Part shown: positions 36,736 to 45,997 of the stretch, one piece after another
Numbering within the stretch: the stretch's first letter is position 1
Layout of the letters: every line of letters starts with the position of its first letter
Source of the DNA: Tahibacter soli
GTDB taxonomy: Bacteria > Pseudomonadota > Gammaproteobacteria > Xanthomonadales > Rhodanobacteraceae
Direction of reading: 5' to 3'
Assembly (NCBI RefSeq): GCF_025717065.2
Contig: NZ_JAOVZO020000019.1
Span: forward strand, 310,001 to 374,000
DNA length: 64,000 nucleotides
The notes under the pieces: generated by a model
What the model saw: only the letters and a program-made list of their open reading frames with translations
What the model was told of the DNA's origin: nothing
Database searches by the model: none
Made by a program: the position numbers and the translations under genes

Positions 36736-36783
36736 CCCTTGCACGTTACGGTTCAGCTGCGGGTGCAATTTCGTCAGCCGTGT

Positions 36784-37332
36784 TTAATTCGAGCAGAGTT
36801 GCGCGAGATACTCCGCCGCCAAGCTCATACCCATCTCCCGCGCATGCTTTGCGGGGGTCGTCCCGTTCTGTTCGGACGAACAAGGGTCGGCACCCTTTTC
36901 CACAAGCAATTTTGCAATTCGAAGCAGCTTCTCTTGTTCGCCATCAAAGCCAAGCAACAGAAGTGCGTTTTTTCCGTCGTGAGATCTGACGGCAGCGTCC
37001 GCTCCTCGCGAGAGAAGGTACTCAACGGCTTCTTCATGAGCCCACATTGCCGACACCAACAAGGCGTTGTCACCCGACTCCGACCCGGCATTTATATCGG
37101 CCCCATTGTCGAGAAGTATGGATGCCGTGTCTTTCCAATTTTCTCCTCTGCCTTCAAAGGCAATGACGATGAGAGGCTTTCCGTAGACACGCAAGTTAGC
37201 AGGCGTTCCTTTTTTAATCAATTTCGCAACCTCAACCGGATCACCCTCATAGACAACACGAGCTGCGTCTTCTTGGGGGTTCGAACATGCGGCGCACGCG
37301 ACAACAATCGATAACGACAAGAATTTCCTCAT
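36784..37332 (-). CDS. Ankyrin-repeat lipoprotein, candidate immunity protein of the RHS toxin
   Basis: The ATG at 37332 is 4 bases after the RHS toxin stop, with GAGGGAAA upstream. The N-terminus MRKFLSLSIVVACAACSN is a lipoprotein signal with a VVAC lipobox, so the mature protein is predicted at the outer face of a membrane, in the periplasm. Three ankyrin-type units follow: VEVAKLIKKGTPANLRVYGK, then SILLDNGADINAGSESGDNA and LLVEKGADPCSSEQNGTTPA. The position directly behind a polymorphic toxin C-terminus is the standard one for an immunity gene. A periplasmic protector fits a peptidoglycan-directed toxin (inference). Base composition is clearly lower in GC than the surrounding chromosome. 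Confidence 0.75.
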   Translation of the reverse strand: MRKFLSLSIVVACAACSNPQEDAARVVYEGDPVEVAKLIKKGTPANLRVYGKPLIVIAFEGRGENWKDTASILLDNGADINAGSESGDNALLVSAMWAHEEAVEYLLSRGADAAVRSHDGKNALLLLGFDGEQEKLLRIAKLLVEKGADPCSSEQNGTTPAKHAREMGMSLAAEYLAQLCSN

Positions 37333-37336
37333 AACA

Positions 37337-38029
37337 CTATTTTCCCTCACCAGTGTATCGACGATATATCAGCTTCCATCCATCATTGCGAAAACCCCAA
37401 TCATTCTTTACGACCGAGTGGGAAACAGAGCTCGCGCTAATCGTTAAAAAACCTCCGCCCGACCCGTTCGCAATAATTCCGACGTGACCAGTTGCGTCCC
37501 GAAAAGGCAACGACATGGCCCCTATATCACCTGCTTGCGGAGATTCAACAATGGTCCAGCCCGGTATCTTGAAGTTGCGATCCGCCCACTGACCGGCAAG
37601 CACCGGGTATTCGGGGCTACCGATGCCGAACCAGTTGTAGAGCAACCCGCCATTCATATAGGGGATATCTGCACCTGCCGCATCCAAAACCTCGTGAATA
37701 AACAGATTGCATTTATTAGTCATTTTTCCATAGGGTCCTCGCGCATTGCGTGAGTCCCAATTGGCACTACCAATATTATCTTCCGCGACGCTTCCAATTC
37801 TTTTTCGGACTTCTTCGACATCGCCGTCAAAGCCGTTCGAGAAGCTTGCGTGCAACTCATCGTTAAAAGCTCGCGAAAACGCTCCCGTAACCGCACCATT
37901 ACCGAACTTCCCGCCCGTCGCCGCCGATACCGTCCCGCCAACGACAGCTGCAGCAACCGTGCGTGACAGACTGAAGCCCGCATTCCTGGCATCGAGCCGA
38001 TCAATCTCCCCTCCAACCGCCTGCGACAC
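37337..38029 (-). CDS. RHS toxin C-terminus: candidate Cys/His peptidoglycan amidase domain
   Basis: Real coding in this frame begins near 38065, where SLQGGKFGHGFFSAG continues the RHS core after a one-base frame break at the G-run 38061-38065. The listed start (GTG 38029) is only the first usable codon. The C-terminal roughly 150 residues differ in composition from the core and contain MTNKCNLFIHEVLDAAGADI (putative nucleophile Cys), WTIVESPQAGDIGAMSLPF and RDATGHVGIIANG (putative catalytic His). This Cys...GD...GHVGI order is that of NlpC/P60 or CHAP amidases found as toxin tips of RHS proteins. It would cut cell-wall peptides of a competitor. The adjacent ankyrin lipoprotein is the likely immunity protein. 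Confidence 0.7.
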   Translation of the reverse strand: MSQAVGGEIDRLDARNAGFSLSRTVAAAVVGGTVSAATGGKFGNGAVTGAFSRAFNDELHASFSNGFDGDVEEVRKRIGSVAEDNIGSANWDSRNARGPYGKMTNKCNLFIHEVLDAAGADIPYMNGGLLYNWFGIGSPEYPVLAGQWADRNFKIPGWTIVESPQAGDIGAMSLPFRDATGHVGIIANGSGGGFLTISASSVSHSVVKNDWGFRNDGWKLIYRRYTGEGK

Positions 38030-39222
38030 CCCCGCGCTGAAGAAGCCATGCCCGAACTTGCCCCCTGCAGCGAGTTCATCACTCCGCCCGCTACACCGTG
38101 CGCGAGCACCTTGGCCGCGTAAGTTCCGGCGCCGAAATTCGATCCTGCAAAGTGACCCGTGGTTCCATATTGCTGAAAGCCGTAGCCGATGCCCGCGAAC
38201 AACGCAGCAGAGAACGCACCGTACAACCCACCTTGCAATGTTCCTGTCTGGACGACACCGGCAGCGAATCCACCTGCCGCGACAATTGCTACGCCTGTCC
38301 AGACACCTGCGCCGCCGGCTGCGAAATATGGTGCGGCGGCTCCTCCCGTGTAGATCGTAATCACGATTGCCGCGATCACCCTCAACCAGCCGCCGAGCGA
38401 GAGATTTCCCGTCGGATCTGTCAGCGTCAGCGGATTGTTGAGCACGTAGCTGTAGCGATTGAGCCCCTGCGTACCGGCGTCGATCATCGGATCGGCCTGG
38501 ATGAACCGGCCAATTTTCGGATCGTACATACGACCGTTCATGTGGATCAGGCCAACACCGTCGGCGTGCTCATGTCCCGTATAGCCGCGCGTCGTCGCGC
38601 TCGGCAATGTCGGCGGCGCGCCCTGCCATGTCGACGGATTGCGCCGCTCGCCGTACGCGCCGTAGCTCAAGGTTTCGAGCACAGCGCCGGAGCCGCTCGC
38701 GACGATGTCGATCGATCCCTGGTGATCGCCGAAGACGTAGCGCGTTTCATGGTTGGTCGTCGAACGCAGGATGTCGATCGCCACGCCGCCGAGATATCGG
38801 CGCGTCTCGGTCGTATTGTCTTCGAGCGTCACGACCTCGACACTGCCGACGATCCGCGTCGTCCGCTGACCCTGCGAGGTCAAATCGACACGCTTGTACC
38901 GCGCGCCGTCGGCGCCGTAGCGGAACGTCGTCGTCGCGGTCGGATTCGCGCCGCCGACGCGGATCTGCGTAACCTGGTTCTGCGCGTCGAAGGTTACGCT
39001 GCGGTCGTTCGCGGTGCCTGGCGCGTTCGCGGAGTACTGGTTGCCGCTCGCGTCATAGCCGTAGCTCGTCGAGCCTACGGCCTGTACGGCGTGCGGGCCA
39101 CCGCCGCCGCTATTGGCGTTGGCGCAACCGCTACGCTGGAAGTACGTGTATGCCTGGCCGTCCTTGTTGCAGACGTTGCCGAGCTTGTCGTAGGTCATCG
39201 ACGTCGCGACGACCGACATCAT
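37720..39222 (-). CDS. RHS core fragment (middle frame of the split toxin gene)
   Basis: This frame carries the conserved RHS core end: GYTGHEHADGVGLIHMNGRM, YDPKIGRFIQADPMID, LNRYSYVLNNPLTLTDPTGN, then a Gly/Ala-rich hydrophobic stretch leading to GVMNSLQG. Coding is genuine from about 39240 down to about 38062. Beyond that the frame gives Arg-rich nonsense to 37720, because the true continuation is in the next frame (37337-38029). At its 5' end it continues the 39131-44866 frame (LGGTMMSVVATSMTYDKLGN follows NLNRLEDRDDYEAW). In an intact protein this part forms the end of the RHS cocoon where the toxin tip is cleaved off. Confidence 0.7.
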   Translation of the reverse strand: MMSVVATSMTYDKLGNVCNKDGQAYTYFQRSGCANANSGGGGPHAVQAVGSTSYGYDASGNQYSANAPGTANDRSVTFDAQNQVTQIRVGGANPTATTTFRYGADGARYKRVDLTSQGQRTTRIVGSVEVVTLEDNTTETRRYLGGVAIDILRSTTNHETRYVFGDHQGSIDIVASGSGAVLETLSYGAYGERRNPSTWQGAPPTLPSATTRGYTGHEHADGVGLIHMNGRMYDPKIGRFIQADPMIDAGTQGLNRYSYVLNNPLTLTDPTGNLSLGGWLRVIAAIVITIYTGGAAAPYFAAGGAGVWTGVAIVAAGGFAAGVVQTGTLQGGLYGAFSAALFAGIGYGFQQYGTTGHFAGSNFGAGTYAAKVLAHGVAGGVMNSLQGASSGMASSARGCRRRLEGRLIGSMPGMRASVCHARLLQLSLAGRYRRRRAGSSVMVRLRERFRELLTMSCTQASRTALTAMSKKSEKELEASRKIILVVPIGTHAMREDPMEK

Positions 39223-42200
39223 CGTTCCGCCAAGCCTCGTAATCGTCGCGGTCCTCCAGGCGATTGAGGTTGTCGTATGCGAACTCTTCGCGATCGATCT
39301 GGGTGGGCGACCGCTGAGCGTTGCGCATGCGCTGCGTCAGGTTGCCGTTGGAATCGAAGTCGTAGTTCCAGTCCTGCAGCGCACAATTCGTCCCGGAACA
39401 GATCGTATCGACGCGCCCGGTGTTCGTATCGTAAGAACGGACCGTGTCGAGCACACCGGTGTTGCCGCGACGTTCGCGCACGACCTGCCCGCGCGCGTTG
39501 GTCTCGAAGACTTCATAGAGGCGACCACCGCCCACGCGGCTGTCGTCGAGCGCCTGCACGAAGCCGCGATTGCTGAAGACCGATGTCAGAATCTGCCCTG
39601 ACGCGTCCTGCTGCGTCCATACCCGGCCAAGCGCGTCGTAAGTCGTCGTTTCGCTCCATACCGTGTTGTCGAACGTCGTGCTGCGCGTCGAAGGCCGGCC
39701 GATGACGTCATAGCTCTGGCTACGACGGAACGTCTCGACGCCACCTTCGACACGAACCGACGACGCGATCAGCCCGACGCCATTCGCGGCGGTGTCGAAA
39801 ACATAGGTGTCAACGACCGCGATAGTGCTTTGACTGTCTTCGAATCCGTTGCAGAAAATCGTGTCGCTGGCGCAGCCACCACTTGTAGACCGCTTCCACA
39901 GGCGGCCGAGCGCGTCGAAATACTGCCGCGTCACCTGACCCTTCGCGTCGGTCGAGCGAATCAATTCCCCGGCCGCGTTGTAGGCGTAGGTTCGTGTGCC
40001 GCCGTCGGGATCGGTCTGACTGACCTTGCGACCGAAGCCGTCGTAGACGACCTCGTCCGAGATGTCGCCGTTGCCGGAATTGCGCTTGACGCGGACGAGA
40101 TCGCCGGCGACACCGTATTCGTTCGTGACGACGAGATCGTCACCAGGGTCGTCGGTCGCGCCGGGATCGCGCGTCGCAACGACTTCGCCGAGGGCGTTGC
40201 GCGTCTGCACGGTGCTCTTGCTTCGAGGGTCGGTGATGGTCGTGACGAGGCCGTTGTATTGCGTAGAAACCGTGGCCTGATCCGGACCGACGGCGTCGGT
40301 CACACGGCCGAGCACATCGTAGTAGGTCTTCGCGCTCGGCCGCCCCATTGTGCAGAACGATCCATTTGCGACGAAATCCGGTTCGCCGGAACCATCCAGA
40401 AATCCCGGCTCTGTTTGCGACACGGGCCGACCATGCGCGTCGTAGGCGATACAAGCGCCGGCCAAGTCCTTGCCCGCGACGCCTTGATTGAAGGTTTGCG
40501 CAACCTTGAGCGTTTCACGGCCAAGCACATCGTGATACGTCCAGCTCGTCGCGGCGCCGTCCCCGACGATCTGCGTACGGAAAATCGCGCCCGCAGGGCA
40601 GCTAACTTTCGGCTCGCTTGCGGGACCCGCACCCTGGCACCAGCGCAGTGTGGTGACAGCAGTCGTGTACACCGTCAGGTCGGCGCCAGTCTGCGCCCAT
40701 TGCACGTACGGCCTGCCCAAAGTGCCGAAAACAGCACCGCTCCGGCGACCGTTCGCGTCGGATACCGCGCTGACGTCGCCGAACTCGTTGCGTTCGAGAA
40801 CTTCGCGCGTCGTTTGTTCGATGGCCTGGTTGCCTGTCGCGCTACCGTTGAAATACGGGGCACGCATTCGAGTCATGAAACGGCCGCGGTTATCGTACTC
40901 CGCGCGAACGTACCGATGCGCCGAGATCGTCGGATCGCCGTTCGATGCGGTCGGCCGTTGTTTTACCAGTGCGACGTCGCTGGCGCCGTCGCAGCTGGAT
41001 GACGGGATGTCGCTACTGCATGTGAATACGATCGTGCGGTTGCCATACTCGTCGAGCACGTACCGGGTGCGCAGATCCTGGTCCGCGCCGATGTCTTTCT
41101 GCACCCGTTCACTGAGCAGCAAGCCGGTCTTGGCGCCCGTGAGGTCGTATGTAAAGTTGCTGAAACGCGTCAGCGCGTTTTGCCCTGGCCGCTCGAACTC
41201 GACGCTGCTCGCATCGAGTCGACCCAGGCGCCACGCCGCCAAATCGTTGAGATAGGTCTGCGTCGACACTGATCGCGCGGCAAGGACGCCGGACGAATCG
41301 AGGCCCTCATAGTTTTCAGTGATCGTATTCGTCGCGTTGCCGTAGTCGTCCCCGTAGCACATCACATTGTTCGTGGTCGCGACGGATGTCTTCGAGCCAA
41401 GGTCGTAGCTGATTTCGGTCGAACCTTGCAGGAACGCAAAAACCGGCTGCTGACGCCCGCCGAGCAATTCGACGGCGGTCGAGCGCCGCGGCCCGGCCTG
41501 CAGTTCGCCATGCAACGCTTCGAGCGTATTGGTTAACGGGCAACGACCCGCAGCGCCCCAGGGTTCCGGGCAGATATTCGGCGCTCCTGTTCCGATGCAG
41601 CCCCAAGCGTTGCCTGCAAAGCTGACCGTCGTGCCGATCGGATCGGCCGGACCACCAGTTGCAACATCGAAGAAGCAGTTGCGCGTCGTCGTTTCGATGT
41701 CGCCATTGCATGCCGACGGCGAGAATGTCGACGTTCCCACCCGCTTCGTCGTTGCGAGTGCGCTGCCGATGTACGGAAACTCCTGCAAATACAGTGTCTG
41801 CACCGAAACGTGCTGCGGGTCGTCGACATCGGCGTCGTTGCTGTCATACGTAACGATGCTGTGGAATCCGAGAAACCCGCGTCCGCCGCCTTGCAGCTTC
41901 GCGCCGGCGTAGCGGTAGTGAACGGTACTAGTCGCGCTCGGAGATCCGAGGCGCGGCGCACTCGATGTCGCCTGCGCGACGACGTAGATCGGCGCGAGCA
42001 CGTCGTGCACCGGCGAACCGCGCCCCCAGACTTTACTGTCGCGCGAGCCGCTGTCGCGCGTGTAAACGTCGCGATTGGTCAGCGGTTGGTAATCGACGAC
42101 TGTCGCCGCGCCGTAGCCGTTGGTGATCTGCGTCATCACTTCGCGCGGCCGATGGCGGTGCCCCACGCCGCCGCGACTCGTATAGAGGAACGAACTCGCG

Positions 42201-44866
42201 GCGCCGGTGCCGGCCACTTCGAGGCGCGCGAAATCGGTGACACCGTCGCCGTCAAGATCGGCGAAGAGGTGCGTCCAACTGGCGAGTGGCCCGATGGTCG
42301 CGCCGCCACCGGGAAGCGCCGTCGCCGTCGCGAAGCTACCCGAAGTTCCGGACGCACCGGTCTGCCAGCGACGCAACTGAAAAGCGCCGGACGTATCTCC
42401 CGACGGCACGAGAAGATCGGCGGCGTTGTCGCCGTTGATATCCGCGAACTGCGCCGCGGCGCCATAGGTCAGGCCGGTGACGCTTTGTGCCGGTGTGAAG
42501 TCGACCCCGGTGCCGAGCCGGTAGCGATACTCGCCCGCAACCGCCGTGCTGTAGAACAGGTCGGTAAGACCGTCTCCGTTGAAGTCCGCAAGGCGCATGC
42601 CTGTCGAGTTCGACGGCAGCGAACCACCGTTGGCCGCGGTTCCTTCCTGCCATATCTGCCGCAGAATGAATCGCGGCGGCGCCGAGCCCTGCGCCGGCAA
42701 CCGCTCGCCGGCGACGAACGCGCCCCAGGCATCACGTCGTACGACATTCGGCGTGACCGCGGCGAGCATCTCGTCGCTCGCGAACACGGCACCGCTTGTT
42801 CCGGCCGACTCGATCGAGCCGCCCGGCTCATAGATGCGAGCGATGCGAAACAGGATATCGGCACGCCCGTCGCCGTTGAATTCGACCAGCAGGCCACCGC
42901 GTGTCCGCGGCACCGAGAAGAAATCGAACGAGCACTCGATCAGATCGCCGGGGTTGCCGCCGCCTGTCTGCGAACTGCAGGGATCCGTCGACAGCCATTG
43001 CGCATCCAGTTGGTGCGCCGCCGAGAAGCCATATCGGGTTGCTGACAACCGCTCAAGGAAACGCACATGGATGGCACCGTAGGATGCCGAACCGCCGATC
43101 TGCGCCGGGTACATGAAGTCGAGCAGTCCGTCGCCGTTGAAATCGGCAAGCTGGCCTCGACGGTAATCGTCGCTCGGCACAGCAATCGCTATCCCGTCGT
43201 TCGCGAGGAGGTCGACGGCGAGATTGAACGGCGTCGCGCGATTGCCGACGCCGGCAGTCGCCGGACGAACGATCCAGTTCGCGCCAGCGGCGCCAGCCAG
43301 CATGAGGTCGTCGCGCCCGTCGCCGTTGTAGTCGATCAGTTGCCAGGCATCGTCGTTGTCGAGCAGATTGCGCGGCGCGCACAGGTTCGTCGGACGCGTA
43401 TCGAGGCTGATCTGTCCGCTCGCCCGATCGGCAAAGCCGACATAGAGCTTGCTCGTGCCGTTCAAGCAACCGTCGCTGTTCTTCCACCAGACGATATCGA
43501 GACGACCGTCGCCGTCCACGTCCCCGAGCTTGAAGCTCGCTAGATTTGCGAAGTTGGCGGCGCTCGGCGTCTGCTCGGCGCCGACGTCGAACCGGTATTG
43601 CGCCGCCGACCACGCAAAAGTCGTGGGCGGATAGCACACAACATTCGCAGAGTCGTCCCGACACTCCTGCACCGACGCCAAGACAGATGATCCGCTCAGC
43701 GATGGCGAGGCGACGTACTGCGGTCGATAGTGCCGCAGTACCCGCGGCGTTCCCGTATCGATCAGATCCTCGACGACGATGCCTGACAGGCGCTGGGACT
43801 GCGTGAACTGCGAACCGGCCTGGTATCCGATCCTGCGCTCGGCGGTCGATACCGTGTCATAGGTGAAGCGTGCCTGCGCATAGGGCGATTTTGCAGTACC
43901 GACCTGACCGCTCAGCACACGCTTGCCGGTATATCGGATTGCCGAGATTACCTGTTCTCCCGACGCGTCGACACCGCCCGGCGAAAGCGCATACACGTAG
44001 TCGATGTAGTTGCCGGTGGAGTCCTCCATGCGGTTCAGCGCCCAGGTAAGCGCGCGTTGCGCGCACGCCGCGCCTCCGGTGCAACCGTTGCGCAACAGGC
44101 GTGAGTCCGTCGTATTGCCGTATGTGCTCGTCGAACCGTCCTTGCGTTGCACCTCGAAATACTGTGGCCCGGTATATGTATCGTCGGCCGTATTGACGCC
44201 GCCACGCGAGTACACACGCGTGAACGGATCGAGTTCGAGCCGATACTCCGCTCCAGGCCCACCGTACGTGGCACCGCTCATCGCGATGAGTCGCTGGCCG
44301 TCCAGGCAAAACTTGTCCGATGCGGAAAAGTTCACCGGCGGCGCGTTGCCGTCGAGCGGGTTGCCGTTCGCGTCGAAGAAGTCGCCGGCTTCCCGCGTTG
44401 CGCGACACCGCGTAATAGACGACAGGCCGGCGAGGTTCCAACCTTTGCCGAGCGGACTCATGCCGGACTGGCTGTTGTAGATCAGCGCGATTTTCGGCGC
44501 GACCCCCGACGTACCCGGGGGTACGTAGATGGGCATTGTGTACGACAACTGTCCTGATTCGTCGACGCGAAACTCGCCGACCGAAGCACCGACCTTGTCC
44601 GAAACGGGATCGGGCGAAGGAATCGATGTCGCAACCAAAGGCGCGGCTACGGGTTCCGTCGCCGGGGGCAACGGGGTCGACGCCGTCAGCGGGTCGTCGC
44701 TGCCGACCTCGAAACCTATCAAGAGCGCGCTCGCCTCCGCGCGCCGGACCGGATTCCAGACTCCGGCCATCAAGGACAATATCGCCACGGCCAGCACGAC
44801 CGACACGCGAATTGAACTGCTGCCGGCTGGAACGCGAGCAGCATCGGACGTCACGAACGACTTCAT
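39131..44866 (-). CDS. SpvB/TcdB/RHS-family polymorphic toxin, large N-terminal part
   Basis: A very large secreted toxin part (about 1,880 coding residues before the frame break near 39215-39245). The ATG at 44866 follows AAGGGG; an N-terminal hydrophobic segment (VSVVLAVAILSLMAGVW) can serve as signal or anchor. Next comes an SpvB-like domain (GQLSYTMPIYVPPGTSGVAP, PLGKGWNLAGLSSITRC), then several FG-GAP/VCBS units with DxDGDGxxD motifs (LGDVDGDGRLDIVWW, DYNGDGRDDLMLAG, ADFNGDGLLDFMYP), and a TcdB middle/N-like region (HYRYAGAKLQGGGRGFLGFH). RHS/YD repeats follow (YDVLGRVTDAVGPD, YDGFGRKVSQTDPDGGTRTY). The motif CASDTIFCNGFEDS interrupts the repeats. The architecture is that of ABC-toxin-like RHS shells enclosing a C-terminal toxin. 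Confidence 0.85.
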   Translation of the reverse strand: MKSFVTSDAARVPAGSSSIRVSVVLAVAILSLMAGVWNPVRRAEASALLIGFEVGSDDPLTASTPLPPATEPVAAPLVATSIPSPDPVSDKVGASVGEFRVDESGQLSYTMPIYVPPGTSGVAPKIALIYNSQSGMSPLGKGWNLAGLSSITRCRATREAGDFFDANGNPLDGNAPPVNFSASDKFCLDGQRLIAMSGATYGGPGAEYRLELDPFTRVYSRGGVNTADDTYTGPQYFEVQRKDGSTSTYGNTTDSRLLRNGCTGGAACAQRALTWALNRMEDSTGNYIDYVYALSPGGVDASGEQVISAIRYTGKRVLSGQVGTAKSPYAQARFTYDTVSTAERRIGYQAGSQFTQSQRLSGIVVEDLIDTGTPRVLRHYRPQYVASPSLSGSSVLASVQECRDDSANVVCYPPTTFAWSAAQYRFDVGAEQTPSAANFANLASFKLGDVDGDGRLDIVWWKNSDGCLNGTSKLYVGFADRASGQISLDTRPTNLCAPRNLLDNDDAWQLIDYNGDGRDDLMLAGAAGANWIVRPATAGVGNRATPFNLAVDLLANDGIAIAVPSDDYRRGQLADFNGDGLLDFMYPAQIGGSASYGAIHVRFLERLSATRYGFSAAHQLDAQWLSTDPCSSQTGGGNPGDLIECSFDFFSVPRTRGGLLVEFNGDGRADILFRIARIYEPGGSIESAGTSGAVFASDEMLAAVTPNVVRRDAWGAFVAGERLPAQGSAPPRFILRQIWQEGTAANGGSLPSNSTGMRLADFNGDGLTDLFYSTAVAGEYRYRLGTGVDFTPAQSVTGLTYGAAAQFADINGDNAADLLVPSGDTSGAFQLRRWQTGASGTSGSFATATALPGGGATIGPLASWTHLFADLDGDGVTDFARLEVAGTGAASSFLYTSRGGVGHRHRPREVMTQITNGYGAATVVDYQPLTNRDVYTRDSGSRDSKVWGRGSPVHDVLAPIYVVAQATSSAPRLGSPSATSTVHYRYAGAKLQGGGRGFLGFHSIVTYDSNDADVDDPQHVSVQTLYLQEFPYIGSALATTKRVGTSTFSPSACNGDIETTTRNCFFDVATGGPADPIGTTVSFAGNAWGCIGTGAPNICPEPWGAAGRCPLTNTLEALHGELQAGPRRSTAVELLGGRQQPVFAFLQGSTEISYDLGSKTSVATTNNVMCYGDDYGNATNTITENYEGLDSSGVLAARSVSTQTYLNDLAAWRLGRLDASSVEFERPGQNALTRFSNFTYDLTGAKTGLLLSERVQKDIGADQDLRTRYVLDEYGNRTIVFTCSSDIPSSSCDGASDVALVKQRPTASNGDPTISAHRYVRAEYDNRGRFMTRMRAPYFNGSATGNQAIEQTTREVLERNEFGDVSAVSDANGRRSGAVFGTLGRPYVQWAQTGADLTVYTTAVTTLRWCQGAGPASEPKVSCPAGAIFRTQIVGDGAATSWTYHDVLGRETLKVAQTFNQGVAGKDLAGACIAYDAHGRPVSQTEPGFLDGSGEPDFVANGSFCTMGRPSAKTYYDVLGRVTDAVGPDQATVSTQYNGLVTTITDPRSKSTVQTRNALGEVVATRDPGATDDPGDDLVVTNEYGVAGDLVRVKRNSGNGDISDEVVYDGFGRKVSQTDPDGGTRTYAYNAAGELIRSTDAKGQVTRQYFDALGRLWKRSTSGGCASDTIFCNGFEDSQSTIAVVDTYVFDTAANGVGLIASSVRVEGGVETFRRSQSYDVIGRPSTRSTTFDNTVWSETTTYDALGRVWTQQDASGQILTSVFSNRGFVQALDDSRVGGGRLYEVFETNARGQVVRERRGNTGVLDTVRSYDTNTGRVDTICSGTNCALQDWNYDFDSNGNLTQRMRNAQRSPTQIDREEFAYDNLNRLEDRDDYEAWRNDDVGRRDVDDLRQARQRLQQGRPGIHVLPA

Positions 44867-45249
44867 GCAACGACCCCTTGTATTGCTTCCATCGCTTCGG
44901 CGATGAGAGCGGCAAAACGGAGCAACAAAACGTTTGCTTCGAGCGGCGACGCGCCCGCGAATCCCTTGTTCGTAAAACGGCAGAAAGCGTGATCACTATC
45001 GCAATCGATGAGCAAGGCCTTCCATGCTTCATCGAGGTCGCGACGAGACCGTCCTTTGTGCCATTGTGAAATGCAGGCACTAAGGTGGAGCCGCGTTGCA
45101 AACTCGGCAGAGGTACGTTAGAGCTTTACGGCGGCGAATGGGAACGGGTCGGTGCGCTTACGTCCCAGATATTCCGAAAGGCGGCCGAGGCTTCACGCGG
45201 CACGGTTGCGTTGATCACGGCGTAGCTTGCGTTGGCATCGTGACGACAA
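44867..45249. other. Intergenic region upstream of the RHS toxin gene
   Basis: No intact gene is evident in 383 bases. The part just above 44866 should hold the RHS promoter; AAGGGG lies 7 bases before its ATG. Between about 45120 and 45230 the minus strand has a short open stretch reading AVINATVPREASAAFRNIWD, which may be a gene fragment but matches no family I recognise. Confidence 0.4.
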
Positions 45250-45894
45250 TCAGCGTGACGAACCGCCGCATACCGCATGTTCCGGCACATTGAGCCCGAG
45301 CACGATATCGCGCGCCGCCGTCCAGCCCTTCGCGTCGCCCTTCGGCGTCACCACGCCGTCGCCGCCGGGCGCGTTGCGCTCGCGCTCGCGCAAGGCCGGC
45401 GTCAGCAGCGGATCGTCGGCGAACAGCACGTCGCCGAGGTAGTACGTGCAACGCCCCGGTTCGATCACGTGCAGGTGCACGTGCTGCGGGATCGAACGCC
45501 CCGGATACGCCGCGGGGCGGATCGTGTCGAACGCGTAGCGGCCCGCATCGTCGGTGCGCGCCCAGCCGCGCAGGCGGCCGTGACGCGCGGCGGCGCCCGA
45601 CAGCGACGCGTCGCGCGGATAGATGCCGGTGCGATCGGTGTGATACGCGTAGACGACGACGCCCGCCTGCGGCTTGCCCGCGCGATCGGTGACGACGCCC
45701 GACAACGCGAGCGGCTCGCCGGGTTCGCCGGCCGGCGCGATGCGCGCGGGCGCGGCGAACGTCGCGGGCAGTCCCTGGAACACGGCTTCGCAGCCTTCGC
45801 AGGAACCGGCGACGGGTACCTTGCCGCCCGGCGCGGTCTGCGCCTGCGCGGCGATGGCGAAAACCGCGAGGATCAACGCGAACGTACGTTGCAT
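45250..45894 (-). CDS. Secreted intradiol ring-cleavage dioxygenase-like protein
   Basis: The ATG at 45894 follows GGAGAGACG and opens a signal peptide (MQRTFALILAVFAIAAQAQT). The mature domain has the beta-sandwich signature of intradiol dioxygenases: LSGVVTDRAGKPQAGVVVYA, YHTDRTGIYPRD (the Tyr pair of the ferric site), LRGWARTDDAGRYAFDTIRP and SIPQHVHLHVIEPG (His ligands). Catalytic members cleave catechol-type rings between the hydroxyls; secreted members are less well characterised. A Cys-rich SCEGCEAVF segment after the signal may bind metal or be a disulphide. No aromatic degradation gene adjoins it, though a secreted tyrosinase elsewhere in the window also acts on phenols. Confidence 0.85.
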   Translation of the reverse strand: MQRTFALILAVFAIAAQAQTAPGGKVPVAGSCEGCEAVFQGLPATFAAPARIAPAGEPGEPLALSGVVTDRAGKPQAGVVVYAYHTDRTGIYPRDASLSGAAARHGRLRGWARTDDAGRYAFDTIRPAAYPGRSIPQHVHLHVIEPGRCTYYLGDVLFADDPLLTPALRERERNAPGGDGVVTPKGDAKGWTAARDIVLGLNVPEHAVCGGSSR

Positions 45895-45963
45895 GATCGT
45901 CTCTCCGCTGGCTGCCGAACCGGCAGCGAATGCCGCAGACGATACGCGCGTTTCGCCGAACAC

Positions 45964-45997
45964 AAAAAAAGCAGCCCCCCACATCCTGTGAGGGGCT
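45964..45997 (-). terminator. Rho-independent terminator of the candidate small RNA / MBOAT operon
   Basis: On the minus strand an 11-bp stem with one mismatch (arms 45987-45997 and 45973-45983) closes on a GGA loop and is followed by seven consecutive T residues (45964-45970 as A on the plus strand). It is the strongest intrinsic terminator in the window. Confidence 0.88.
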
